A stretch of 64,000 nt of DNA. It comes from an uncultured Prevotella sp. (GTDB lineage Bacteria; Bacteroidota; Bacteroidia; Bacteroidales; Bacteroidaceae). The position numbers were made by a program, and so were the translations under genes. The notes under the pieces were generated by a model. The model did not search any database. It saw nothing but the letters and a program-made list of their open reading frames with translations, and was not told the origin of the DNA. The number at the start of each line of letters is the position of its first letter. Position 1 is the stretch's first letter. The stretch spans positions 1 through 64,000 of the forward strand of contig ONTZ01000027.1 in assembly GCA_900320905.1 (NCBI GenBank), written 5' to 3'. Of this stretch, positions 57,023-64,000 are shown piece after piece.

Positions 57023-59836
57023 ATGACAAAGCGTTTATCTATATTCTTAGCGTTGGTGATCTTGGTGGTACAGGCCACGGCAACTACCACTGATAGTCTT
57101 CGGGTTTATACCGAAGAAAATCCCCTTGTGTATGAGGATGTATGGGATCTTTGGCCTTACTCTTTCCTGAATGATAACGGTGAGCCTGACGGCTATAATG
57201 TAGACCTGGTGAAATTGATGATGGCAGAGTTGAATATCCCCTACGTCATCAAAATGAAGCAGTCTGAAGAGGCCTTCAATGATTTAAAGACCGGCAAGTC
57301 AGATCTGATGCTTGGTCTGGCAGTAGGTTTTCATGATGAGTATGGTCTCTATAGCAAGAATGCCGTTACCCTGTTCACCCAAAGTGTACTCACTCCGAAG
57401 AACAAACCTGTGCAGATTAAGACTTTCCGTGACTTGGGGAAGCCTGGCATGAAGGTGATAGTGAACTACAGTTCGATGTGTTATCATCTGATGATTGACT
57501 ATGGTTGGGAGAAGAATGCCATTCCAGAGCGCGACATCCGAGAGGTGATTCAGAGGATGAGTGCCCGCGAGGAGGGACAGATGGTATGGAACACTCTGAC
57601 GCTGAAGTGGCTGATGCACCGTTATCTGATAGACAATCTGGAATTGACGCCAGTGAACATGCCTCATGGTGAGTATAAGTTCATGTCTAACGACCAACAC
57701 CTGCTGGATATCCTCGATGAAGAACTGACGAAATTAAATACGGCAGAAAAACTCAAGCCTTTGCAAGACAAATGGTTCTATCCCGAGCGTCAGCCGGAGG
57801 GAACACCCCAGTGGGTTATCTATATATTGGCCGCTGCTGGTGTGCTGTTTCTGATTATGTTGGTCTACCTTATCAGTTACCGGTTGCAGAATTATCGTCT
57901 GACGCGGCACAACGATCAACACAACCGTCGACTGGCCCTCATTCTTCAGACGAGTCATGTGCGCATCTGGACTTATGACATCAATGCCAATGAGTTCTCT
58001 TGGCGAAATGAAAACGGACAAGTGGCCTATACCTATTCGATGGAAGAGTTTTCACAACGCTATAGTGAGGAGGATTTTATGACTCTGAAGGCAGCCCTCA
58101 GCGAATTGTCAGACTATATGAAAAAGCCTGGCGAGGAAGAAAAGGAGGTTTCGCTCAGCCTGCGTGCAAAGGATGAAGAAGGCGGAGATGGTGAAGTGCG
58201 TGACTATGTCGTTGTCTTATCCGTCATGCATCGCGATAAGAATGGCAAGCCTACCATTATCATCGGTACAAAGAAAGACGTGACCCGTGCCCGTGACAGG
58301 AAGCGGCTCGATGATGAGCGAACCCTGCGTTACTGGTCGCTTTTCTATACTCCCGTGGTGGGAATCCTGCTCTTCGATAGGAACGGCATTCTGGTGAATA
58401 TCAATCCCAAGGCTTGTGAGATATACCAGTGTGAGGAAGACGAGATTATCGATGAGAAGCGGTCAATTCGTGATTTCATCGATATCGGGAATATAACCCT
58501 GGAGGAGACTGACGGTTACTATGCCTCACAGTTGATGGACTTCGGCAGAGATGAGGAAAGGAGAGTGAAGAGCATACGTCGAAGTGCCAGGTTGTATTGT
58601 GAGCAGCGACTGGCAACTGTCTATGATGACTCACACGAATTGTTGGGTGTCTTTGCCATCATACGTGAGATCTCTGATTCTGTCTGTGCTATGGAACATC
58701 ATGCAGTCGCCAGGACTCAGTTGGACAGCGTTATGACCGTGCTGCATGAGTACAATGCCAATATCGACAGTGTACTTCACGAAAGCGATGTGAGACTAGC
58801 CACCTATTTGCCCTCGACGCACACACTGACCATCCACCGTAGCGTCAATGAAGTACAGCATGCCCTGACCCAGACGCGTTGCATGACTCTCGTCAATGAC
58901 CAATCCAAGAAACAGGCCATGCGCCTGCTCAACGATATGGATGGCTGTCTCGACAAGGAAGTGAAGGCAGATATTCATACGACCCTCCGTATTAAGGGCG
59001 GACTTCAGTTGAGGGTGCAGATTTACCTGATGCCTCTGCACGATAAAAACGGCAATGTGGTGCAGTATATGGGACTTTTGCGCGACCTCAGCGAACTCCG
59101 TGGTCTTGAACAGCAGTTGAAGGTGCAGACAGCCAAGGTGCAGGAGGTAGAGAATACGAAGAACAGTTTCATCAAGAATGTGGTGCAGGAGATCAGGGTG
59201 CCAATGAACAAGGTGATTGACTATGTGGGACAGTTCAATCCTGAGGCACCCTCCGACAACGAGGCACAACTCAGCGAAGGTATTCTGGAAAATGCAGACT
59301 ATCTGTTGCATCTGATTGACAATATCCTCTATCTGTCGAGGCTACAGGCTCGAATGGTGGAGATCGTGAAACAGCCTCGTAACTTTGCGGAGATGTTTGA
59401 GAATCAGTGTGTGACAGGCTGGGAGCGATTCCAGAATGCCTATACACGCTATATTGTGGAGAATCCATACGAGCAACTGGTGGTTGACATCGATGCCGAA
59501 AACCTGGGACGCGCCATTGGACAGATTGCCGCCAATGCTGCTCAGCATACAAAGAGTGGTATAGTGAGAGCACGCTACGACTATATCGGTCGTCGTCTGA
59601 TGATTTCGCTCGATGATACGGGCGAGGGTATGGCACCAGAGGTGTTGCAACGCATCAATGCGAAGGAATCTGACTCTATGCCAAGTACGAAAGGTCTGGG
59701 TATCGCCATTGCCAAGGAACTGCTGAACCAAATGGGAGGCTCTATCGAGTTCAGTTCAGAGTTGGGCTCTGGCACCACCGTCTATATCACGATTCCCTGT
59801 CATGCCTCCGTCATTAAACGTAAGAAACTGGCATAG
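57023..59836 (+). CDS. Periplasmic-binding-domain sensor, histidine-kinase-like but lacking the phospho-acceptor His
   Basis: 937 aa from ATG 57023; an upstream ATG at 57011 overlaps the promoter. Signal peptide about 1-20. SBP_bac_3-like periplasmic domain about 25-250 (YSFLNDNGEPDGYNVDLVKLMMAELNIPYVI), transmembrane helix about 262-285, two PAS-like regions (about 310-430 and 440-570), and a linker. The DHp-like helix is FIKNVVQEIRVPMN, where Gln722 replaces the phosphorylated His. The ATP-binding domain looks intact: N-box IAANAAQHT, G1 DTGEGM, G2 KGLGIAIA. No receiver domain. Two bases separate it from the next kinase gene, which keeps its His. Likely an allosteric or pseudo-kinase partner; that is inference. 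Confidence 0.85.
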   Translation: MTKRLSIFLALVILVVQATATTTDSLRVYTEENPLVYEDVWDLWPYSFLNDNGEPDGYNVDLVKLMMAELNIPYVIKMKQSEEAFNDLKTGKSDLMLGLAVGFHDEYGLYSKNAVTLFTQSVLTPKNKPVQIKTFRDLGKPGMKVIVNYSSMCYHLMIDYGWEKNAIPERDIREVIQRMSAREEGQMVWNTLTLKWLMHRYLIDNLELTPVNMPHGEYKFMSNDQHLLDILDEELTKLNTAEKLKPLQDKWFYPERQPEGTPQWVIYILAAAGVLFLIMLVYLISYRLQNYRLTRHNDQHNRRLALILQTSHVRIWTYDINANEFSWRNENGQVAYTYSMEEFSQRYSEEDFMTLKAALSELSDYMKKPGEEEKEVSLSLRAKDEEGGDGEVRDYVVVLSVMHRDKNGKPTIIIGTKKDVTRARDRKRLDDERTLRYWSLFYTPVVGILLFDRNGILVNINPKACEIYQCEEDEIIDEKRSIRDFIDIGNITLEETDGYYASQLMDFGRDEERRVKSIRRSARLYCEQRLATVYDDSHELLGVFAIIREISDSVCAMEHHAVARTQLDSVMTVLHEYNANIDSVLHESDVRLATYLPSTHTLTIHRSVNEVQHALTQTRCMTLVNDQSKKQAMRLLNDMDGCLDKEVKADIHTTLRIKGGLQLRVQIYLMPLHDKNGNVVQYMGLLRDLSELRGLEQQLKVQTAKVQEVENTKNSFIKNVVQEIRVPMNKVIDYVGQFNPEAPSDNEAQLSEGILENADYLLHLIDNILYLSRLQARMVEIVKQPRNFAEMFENQCVTGWERFQNAYTRYIVENPYEQLVVDIDAENLGRAIGQIAANAAQHTKSGIVRARYDYIGRRLMISLDDTGEGMAPEVLQRINAKESDSMPSTKGLGIAIAKELLNQMGGSIEFSSELGSGTTVYITIPCHASVIKRKKLA

Positions 59837-59838
59837 TT

Positions 59839-62583
59839 ATGAAAAGATTACTGATGATAATCGCCGTTTGTCAACTGACGTTCATCGCTGCACTGCCGCA
59901 GTCGCTGAGCGACAGGTATAACGGCCAACGGCCAGTGGTGATGGTGTGTGACTGGGACAAGCCCCCCTACGAATACCTGAACGATAAGGGTGAGCCGGCA
60001 GGTAGCAACATTGACGCAATGCGTGCCGTCATGAAGGAACTCGGCATACCTATTAGGTTCGTGATGAAGGAGTGGAGTATTGCCATCAAGACTTTTGAAC
60101 GCGGTAATGCCGATATCATCATCGCCAATGCCCGCCGATACAGAAAAGATAAATATGCCATCTCGGAGAATATCATCAACTACAACCGCGTCCGAGTGGC
60201 CACCAATGCCGATTCTACAGGGATGATTACCTTGAGACAACTGGAGCGTGAGGGTGCCGTTTTCAAGCCAGGCGACTACTCTGCCTACTATTTTATGGAC
60301 GGCGACTCCATCAATACCAGTTTCATGGAGTTCCAAACTCCGAAGGTGGCTCTGTTGGGTGTTCTCAATGGAGACTATAAGTATTTCGTATGGGGCGAGG
60401 AACCGTTGAAGTGGAAGATCAAAGAGTTGAATTTGGAAGGTATCACTCTCAACGATGTGGGTATTCCCATCTCCGAGGTACATGTCATTGGACACGATCG
60501 CCAACTTGTTGAACGGATTGACGACCAGTATTCACGCCTGAAGCAACGAGGCGATATTGCTGTCATACAAGACCGATGGTACCATCCTGAACGCGTCCAA
60601 GAGGAGTCAGACCCCCGTTGGTTGTATATGGTCATTGGCATCCTGGCTCTGGGAGTTGTTCTGTATTTCTTCAATCGTCTGGCACGTCGTCATGTGAAGA
60701 ATGCTACCCGTGCCTCTACCGAACTGAATGAGATGATGGTGCAGGCCCTGCATATGGGCAACTTCATTGTGATGGAGTATGACATCGCCCATGATCGTGT
60801 AACCAACCGCTACGGACAAGTCCTGCCTGACGATGGTCTGACACTCAATGAGTTCATCAGCCGCATCCATCCAGACCAACAGGAGGAGTTCAGTCAGAAG
60901 ATACATCTACTGATGGATGGTCGTGAGCGAAGTTTCGAACTCGACAAGCGCTGGAATGTCGGAACGGATGCCGAGCCGGAATGGCTTAACTTCAATGGCC
61001 ATGCCATTTCTGAACTTGACAACGATGGTCATCCTGCATACATCTTCAATGTTATCCATAATGTGACGAAGGAGATGGAGGAGGACAAGGCTGCCCGCGA
61101 ACAGGTTAACAAGTACCAGGTGCTGTCGAATATCCCCTTTGTCGCCATATCCTTCTACGATAAGGATGGATTCTTGTTGGAACTCAATGACAGCATGCGA
61201 GACCTCTGTTGTATGGGCAGCGACCATGATGCTCATCGTTTCTGGCAGGCTGTTAATATGTTTGACGTACCCCACTTCAGGGGTGTTTGTTCCCCTGATT
61301 TCCGCGACGACGTGTTCTTCTGCCAACACATGGAGTATCCTGAACTGGGCATCAACAAGTATATTGAGTGCAACATCCAGCCGCTCTTCAATGCTGACGG
61401 GGACATTGCCAACTATTTCATTACTGCCATAGACATCACTGACCAGCGCCAGCGCGACAATGAAATTAGACGGTTGGAGAAGAAAACCGTCGACACGCAG
61501 GAAAGTATCAAACTACAACAAGAACTTCTTAACTATCTGTTGCAGAATAGTCAGCGCAATCTGATGCGCAGTAGCATTGAGAAGGAGTCCGTCACTTTCT
61601 ACCGTTCGCCAGAGAAACCAGAAAATACCTATAGTTTCACCCGTATACAGAGGATGCTGGTACCCGAGGATCGTGAACTGGTAATGAATATCCTCTACGA
61701 TACCGTTACTCGTATGCCACAGTCTCATGTTCTCCACCTGATACAACCTACAGACAACGAGGGCGGAACGGAGTACAATATCACTTTTAATCCTATATTC
61801 AATGAACTGGGAGAGATTGTCGGCCACGAGGGTATCTCATCGAACATCACCAGAATCTCTCAAACACGTCAACATCTGGTGGAGGAAACTGCCCGCGCTG
61901 AAGACAGCGTACGCATGAAGAGTGCTTTCCTGGCCTCGATGACCCATGAAATGCGTACACCAATGAATGCCATCGTCGGCTTCACAAGCGTACTGGAGGC
62001 TCTCAGGGATTCGCCAGAGCGAGGAGAGTATGTGCGTATTATTCGTAATAGCAGCGATATGCTTCAACGGCTCATCAATGACATTATCGATGCCAGCAAT
62101 ATCACCGACGGCGTTTTGGCCATCGAGGCAGAGGATGTTGATTTTTCCAAGTCGTTCGATGATCTCTGTCTTACGTTGGAACCGCGTGTACAGGCACCGC
62201 TGCAGTTCCAGAAAGAGAACCCCTATGACAACCTCTTCATCTCTGTCGACATCGGGCGTGTACAGCAGATACTAACCAATTTTGTGACCAATGCGGTGAA
62301 GTTTACCAAAGAGGGACATATCCGTGTGGGTTACCGCTATGAGCGTCAAGGTCTCTATCTGTTTTGCGAAGATACAGGTATCGGCATCCCTCGGGAGAAG
62401 CAGAAGATGGTGTTTGACCGTTTTGTCAAACTCGATGAGTTCGTGCAGGGAACGGGTATGGGTCTGACCATCTGCAAGTCGATAGCCGAGCGCTTCGGTG
62501 GAGAGATTGGTGTGAACAGTGAAGGCGATGGCAAGGGTTCAACCTTCTGGGTTTGGATTCCCTGTGAACGTAGGCTTTCTTAA
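59839..62583 (+). CDS. Periplasmic-binding-domain sensor histidine kinase
   Basis: 914 aa, same architecture as the preceding gene. Signal peptide about 1-20, SBP_bac_3-like domain about 30-255 (YEYLNDKGEPAGSNIDAMRAVMKELGIPIRFVMKEWS), transmembrane helix about 260-280, PAS-like regions (about 295-415, 430-545, and a third about 570-680). HisKA domain has FLASMTHEMRTPMNAIVGF with phospho-acceptor His703. HATPase has N-box ILTNFVTNAVKFT, G1 CEDTGIGIP and G2 GTGMGLTICKSIAERFGG. No receiver domain, and no response regulator is in the window. Likely forms pairs with the upstream His-less paralogue. It is followed by a SpoIIE-type phosphatase after 13 bases. Confidence 0.92.
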   Translation: MKRLLMIIAVCQLTFIAALPQSLSDRYNGQRPVVMVCDWDKPPYEYLNDKGEPAGSNIDAMRAVMKELGIPIRFVMKEWSIAIKTFERGNADIIIANARRYRKDKYAISENIINYNRVRVATNADSTGMITLRQLEREGAVFKPGDYSAYYFMDGDSINTSFMEFQTPKVALLGVLNGDYKYFVWGEEPLKWKIKELNLEGITLNDVGIPISEVHVIGHDRQLVERIDDQYSRLKQRGDIAVIQDRWYHPERVQEESDPRWLYMVIGILALGVVLYFFNRLARRHVKNATRASTELNEMMVQALHMGNFIVMEYDIAHDRVTNRYGQVLPDDGLTLNEFISRIHPDQQEEFSQKIHLLMDGRERSFELDKRWNVGTDAEPEWLNFNGHAISELDNDGHPAYIFNVIHNVTKEMEEDKAAREQVNKYQVLSNIPFVAISFYDKDGFLLELNDSMRDLCCMGSDHDAHRFWQAVNMFDVPHFRGVCSPDFRDDVFFCQHMEYPELGINKYIECNIQPLFNADGDIANYFITAIDITDQRQRDNEIRRLEKKTVDTQESIKLQQELLNYLLQNSQRNLMRSSIEKESVTFYRSPEKPENTYSFTRIQRMLVPEDRELVMNILYDTVTRMPQSHVLHLIQPTDNEGGTEYNITFNPIFNELGEIVGHEGISSNITRISQTRQHLVEETARAEDSVRMKSAFLASMTHEMRTPMNAIVGFTSVLEALRDSPERGEYVRIIRNSSDMLQRLINDIIDASNITDGVLAIEAEDVDFSKSFDDLCLTLEPRVQAPLQFQKENPYDNLFISVDIGRVQQILTNFVTNAVKFTKEGHIRVGYRYERQGLYLFCEDTGIGIPREKQKMVFDRFVKLDEFVQGTGMGLTICKSIAERFGGEIGVNSEGDGKGSTFWVWIPCERRLS

Positions 62584-62584
62584 A

Positions 62585-62592
62585 TAACTTTG
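62585..62592 (+). promoter_or_regulatory. Possible internal promoter before the phosphatase gene
   Basis: TAACTTTG matches TAnnTTTG in the 13-base gap, ending 4 bases before the ATG. No -33 TTTG is clear, so this may be chance. Confidence 0.25.
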
Positions 62593-62596
62593 AGAT

Positions 62597-64000
62597 ATGA
62601 TAAAATACCTTATCATCATTCTTGTCTTCCTATGTCCGATATCAAAAGTAGAGGCGAAGACAGAACAGGCGGAGATAGAACGACTCTCCACCCTGATGTA
62701 TAAATACTATAGTTCTGACAGCATAGACCTATTTATGTCAGTCACCGACAGCCTGAAACAAATCTGTCTGAAGTCGGGCGACGAGGCCACCTTTTACAAG
62801 GCATGGGGCAACCAGGCAACCTATGCCTTCAGCAAAAAGAGCCGCGAGGAAGGTCTGGCCATCGCGAAGGCAGAGCGTACATACGCTGAGGAGCACGACA
62901 GCAAATGGGGCTTTTATACTTCGACCAATACCTATGCTACCCTGATGAGCAGCATCGGTATGCTTGATGAGTCAGCCAAGGCATTTCAGCAAGCCATTGA
63001 TTATCAGCGTCGGTTTTTCCCGAAGGAAAGTGCAGCCTTCCAGTATATCGGCTTGGCTAAGATTGAGCATAACCGCCATCATTTTGATAAGGTTATTGAA
63101 TATGCTGAAAAGGCACTGGCAGAACCAGGCATTATACCTATTCATAAGTTAAGTGCCTACAACTACCTTTGTGCTGGATTAGGAGGACTGCTTAACGAAA
63201 AGTCCGTAGATTCTTTCCTCAAACAGAAATTCAACAAAGCCTATGCCCTTCGTCAACAACTGATTGAAGAGGAGAAACTGAGTGATTCCATGGGTGGTAT
63301 CGTCAGGTATTATGAGGCGAAGGTCAATGGGCGCTACAACGAATTGCCGGAATTGGCTCAGAAGGTACAGGGCATGGCTAACCGCCTTGCTTTTATCCCT
63401 GTTGCCTGGGAGTCTGTCGGTGATTTCAAGAAGGCCTATTACAGTTTCAAGAATTATAAAATGTATACCGACTCTGTCAACAGGGCGGAGATTGGGCGTG
63501 CTACTTCTGAATACGGTGTCCAGTTGGATTTGGCCCGTGCAGAGAACGAGATGAAAGACCTGCGCATAGCCAATCAGGAGCACAGGGAGCATATCCACCA
63601 CATCATCATGGGCACCGTTGGCCTGATTGCAGTTATTGTCATCGCTTCGCTCCTCTTCCATCTGCATCGGCGCAACAAACATAACAAGGAAATTGAGACT
63701 GCCTACGAAAAATTGGAAAACACTTATGAGGAACTTGAGAAAGCCTACGAAAAACTTGAAGTGACAACCAAGGCCAAGGAACGGATGGAGAGTGAATTGC
63801 GCATAGCCAGAGAGATACAAATGGATATGGTACCGCGTATCTTTCCCGCCTTCCCTGAACGTCATGACATCGATATTTATGCCTCGCTCAACTCTGCCAA
63901 GGAAGTGGGTGGCGACCTCTATGATTTCTTCATCCAGAACGACAGACTCTATTTCTGTATTGGTGACATCGCAGGAAAAGGAATCCCTGCTTCGCTCTTC
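62597..64000 (+). CDS. TPR membrane protein with PP2C/SpoIIE (RsbU-like) phosphatase domain, 3' end cut by window
   Basis: 468 codons visible, no stop before the window edge. Start ATG 62597 (MIKYLIIILVFLCPISKVEA), signal peptide about 1-20. TPR-like helical repeats about 25-325 in the periplasm (WGFYTSTNTYATLMSSIGMLDESAKAFQQAI), a transmembrane helix about 340-358 (IIMGTVGLIAVIVIASLLFHL), and a coiled coil with near-repeats (YEKLENTYEELEKAYEKLE). The SpoIIE/PP2C phosphatase domain starts at about 395 (ELRIAREIQMDMVPRIFP, KEVGGDLYDFF, GDIAGKGIPASLF, with the metal-binding Asp residues). Such proteins dephosphorylate anti-sigma-antagonist-type Ser/Thr sites. Last known member of the three-gene signalling operon. 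Confidence 0.9.
   Translation, partial: MIKYLIIILVFLCPISKVEAKTEQAEIERLSTLMYKYYSSDSIDLFMSVTDSLKQICLKSGDEATFYKAWGNQATYAFSKKSREEGLAIAKAERTYAEEHDSKWGFYTSTNTYATLMSSIGMLDESAKAFQQAIDYQRRFFPKESAAFQYIGLAKIEHNRHHFDKVIEYAEKALAEPGIIPIHKLSAYNYLCAGLGGLLNEKSVDSFLKQKFNKAYALRQQLIEEEKLSDSMGGIVRYYEAKVNGRYNELPELAQKVQGMANRLAFIPVAWESVGDFKKAYYSFKNYKMYTDSVNRAEIGRATSEYGVQLDLARAENEMKDLRIANQEHREHIHHIIMGTVGLIAVIVIASLLFHLHRRNKHNKEIETAYEKLENTYEELEKAYEKLEVTTKAKERMESELRIAREIQMDMVPRIFPAFPERHDIDIYASLNSAKEVGGDLYDFFIQNDRLYFCIGDIAGKGIPASLF

Noticed and set aside
63179-63865. Minus-strand open frame of 228 codons near the right edge
   Set aside because: Antisense to the TPR-SpoIIE phosphatase gene, whose plus-strand frame is open from 62597 to the window end with clear domain motifs.

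Overview
The window is a stretch of chromosome from a member of the Bacteroidales, most likely Prevotellaceae (Prevotella/Segatella-like). The evidence is gene content (fused SecDF, a DUF4271-hemD-rnpA-yidD-tyrS block, a porG-uppS-bamA-ompH-ompH-ompH-murI block, a PorE-like OmpA lipoprotein, a GH97 glycosidase, a 469-aa DnaA not followed by dnaN) and many upstream copies of the Bacteroidetes sigma-ABfr -7 element TAnnTTTG. The assignment is made from reading, not from a database search. About 55 protein genes and one tRNA are supported. No phage, insertion sequence or CRISPR array is seen.

Layout. 0.4-5.6 kb: class II (B12-dependent) ribonucleotide reductase, folB, a SPOR-tailed cell-wall amidase and an MCE/MlaD lipid-transport protein. 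5.9-9.4 kb: dnaA and a BtuB-like TonB receptor. 9.4-11.9 kb (minus): an RNA methyltransferase, thyA and folA. 12-13.8 kb: an ECF sigma-factor operon with membrane partners, which overlaps tail-to-tail with a PorE-like gene (13.7-15.8 kb). 15.9-18 kb: GH97 glycosidase followed by a 42-bp tandem-repeat array. 18.7-22.4 kb: DUF2975 plus XRE regulator, a second ECF sigma factor with a membrane partner, and a TlpA-type thioredoxin. 22.5-27.7 kb (minus): SecDF, an endonuclease/phosphatase-fold protein and a rhomboid protease. 28 kb: HU and tRNA-Gln. 28.4-40.9 kb (minus): tyrS, yidD, rnpA, hemD, DUF4271, metK, an M16 peptidase, xerD, a LolCE-type permease, rbfA, an O-methyltransferase, aroQ and an unknown membrane protein. 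41-42.9 kb: a histidine phosphatase and a Gly-rich protein. 42.9-43.7 kb: repeats only. 43.7-51.7 kb (minus): the envelope-biogenesis cluster. 51.8-56.8 kb: a 31-codon mini-gene, pckA, upp, a secreted unknown and a DASS anion transporter. 57-64 kb: two periplasmic-sensing histidine kinases and a TPR/SpoIIE phosphatase cut by the window end.

Most genes are core housekeeping. The unusual material is as follows. (i) In the three-gene signalling operon at the right end, the first kinase has Gln where the phospho-acceptor His should be, while its ATP-binding lobe looks intact. (ii) Two distant intergenic arrays are built from related 42-bp units, both in the same orientation relative to neighbouring genes; one is bracketed by hairpins that are inverted copies of each other. 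(iii) Heptameric short repeats (AATGAGN / AGTGAAA / AATTAGN) fill gene junctions, supply start and stop codons, and encode signal-peptide cores (FHFSLFT) in neighbouring unrelated envelope genes. (iv) An inverted-repeat-bounded AT-rich element is built on TTTTCCAC octamers. (v) A tiny promoter-ORF-terminator gene encodes a single-span membrane peptide.
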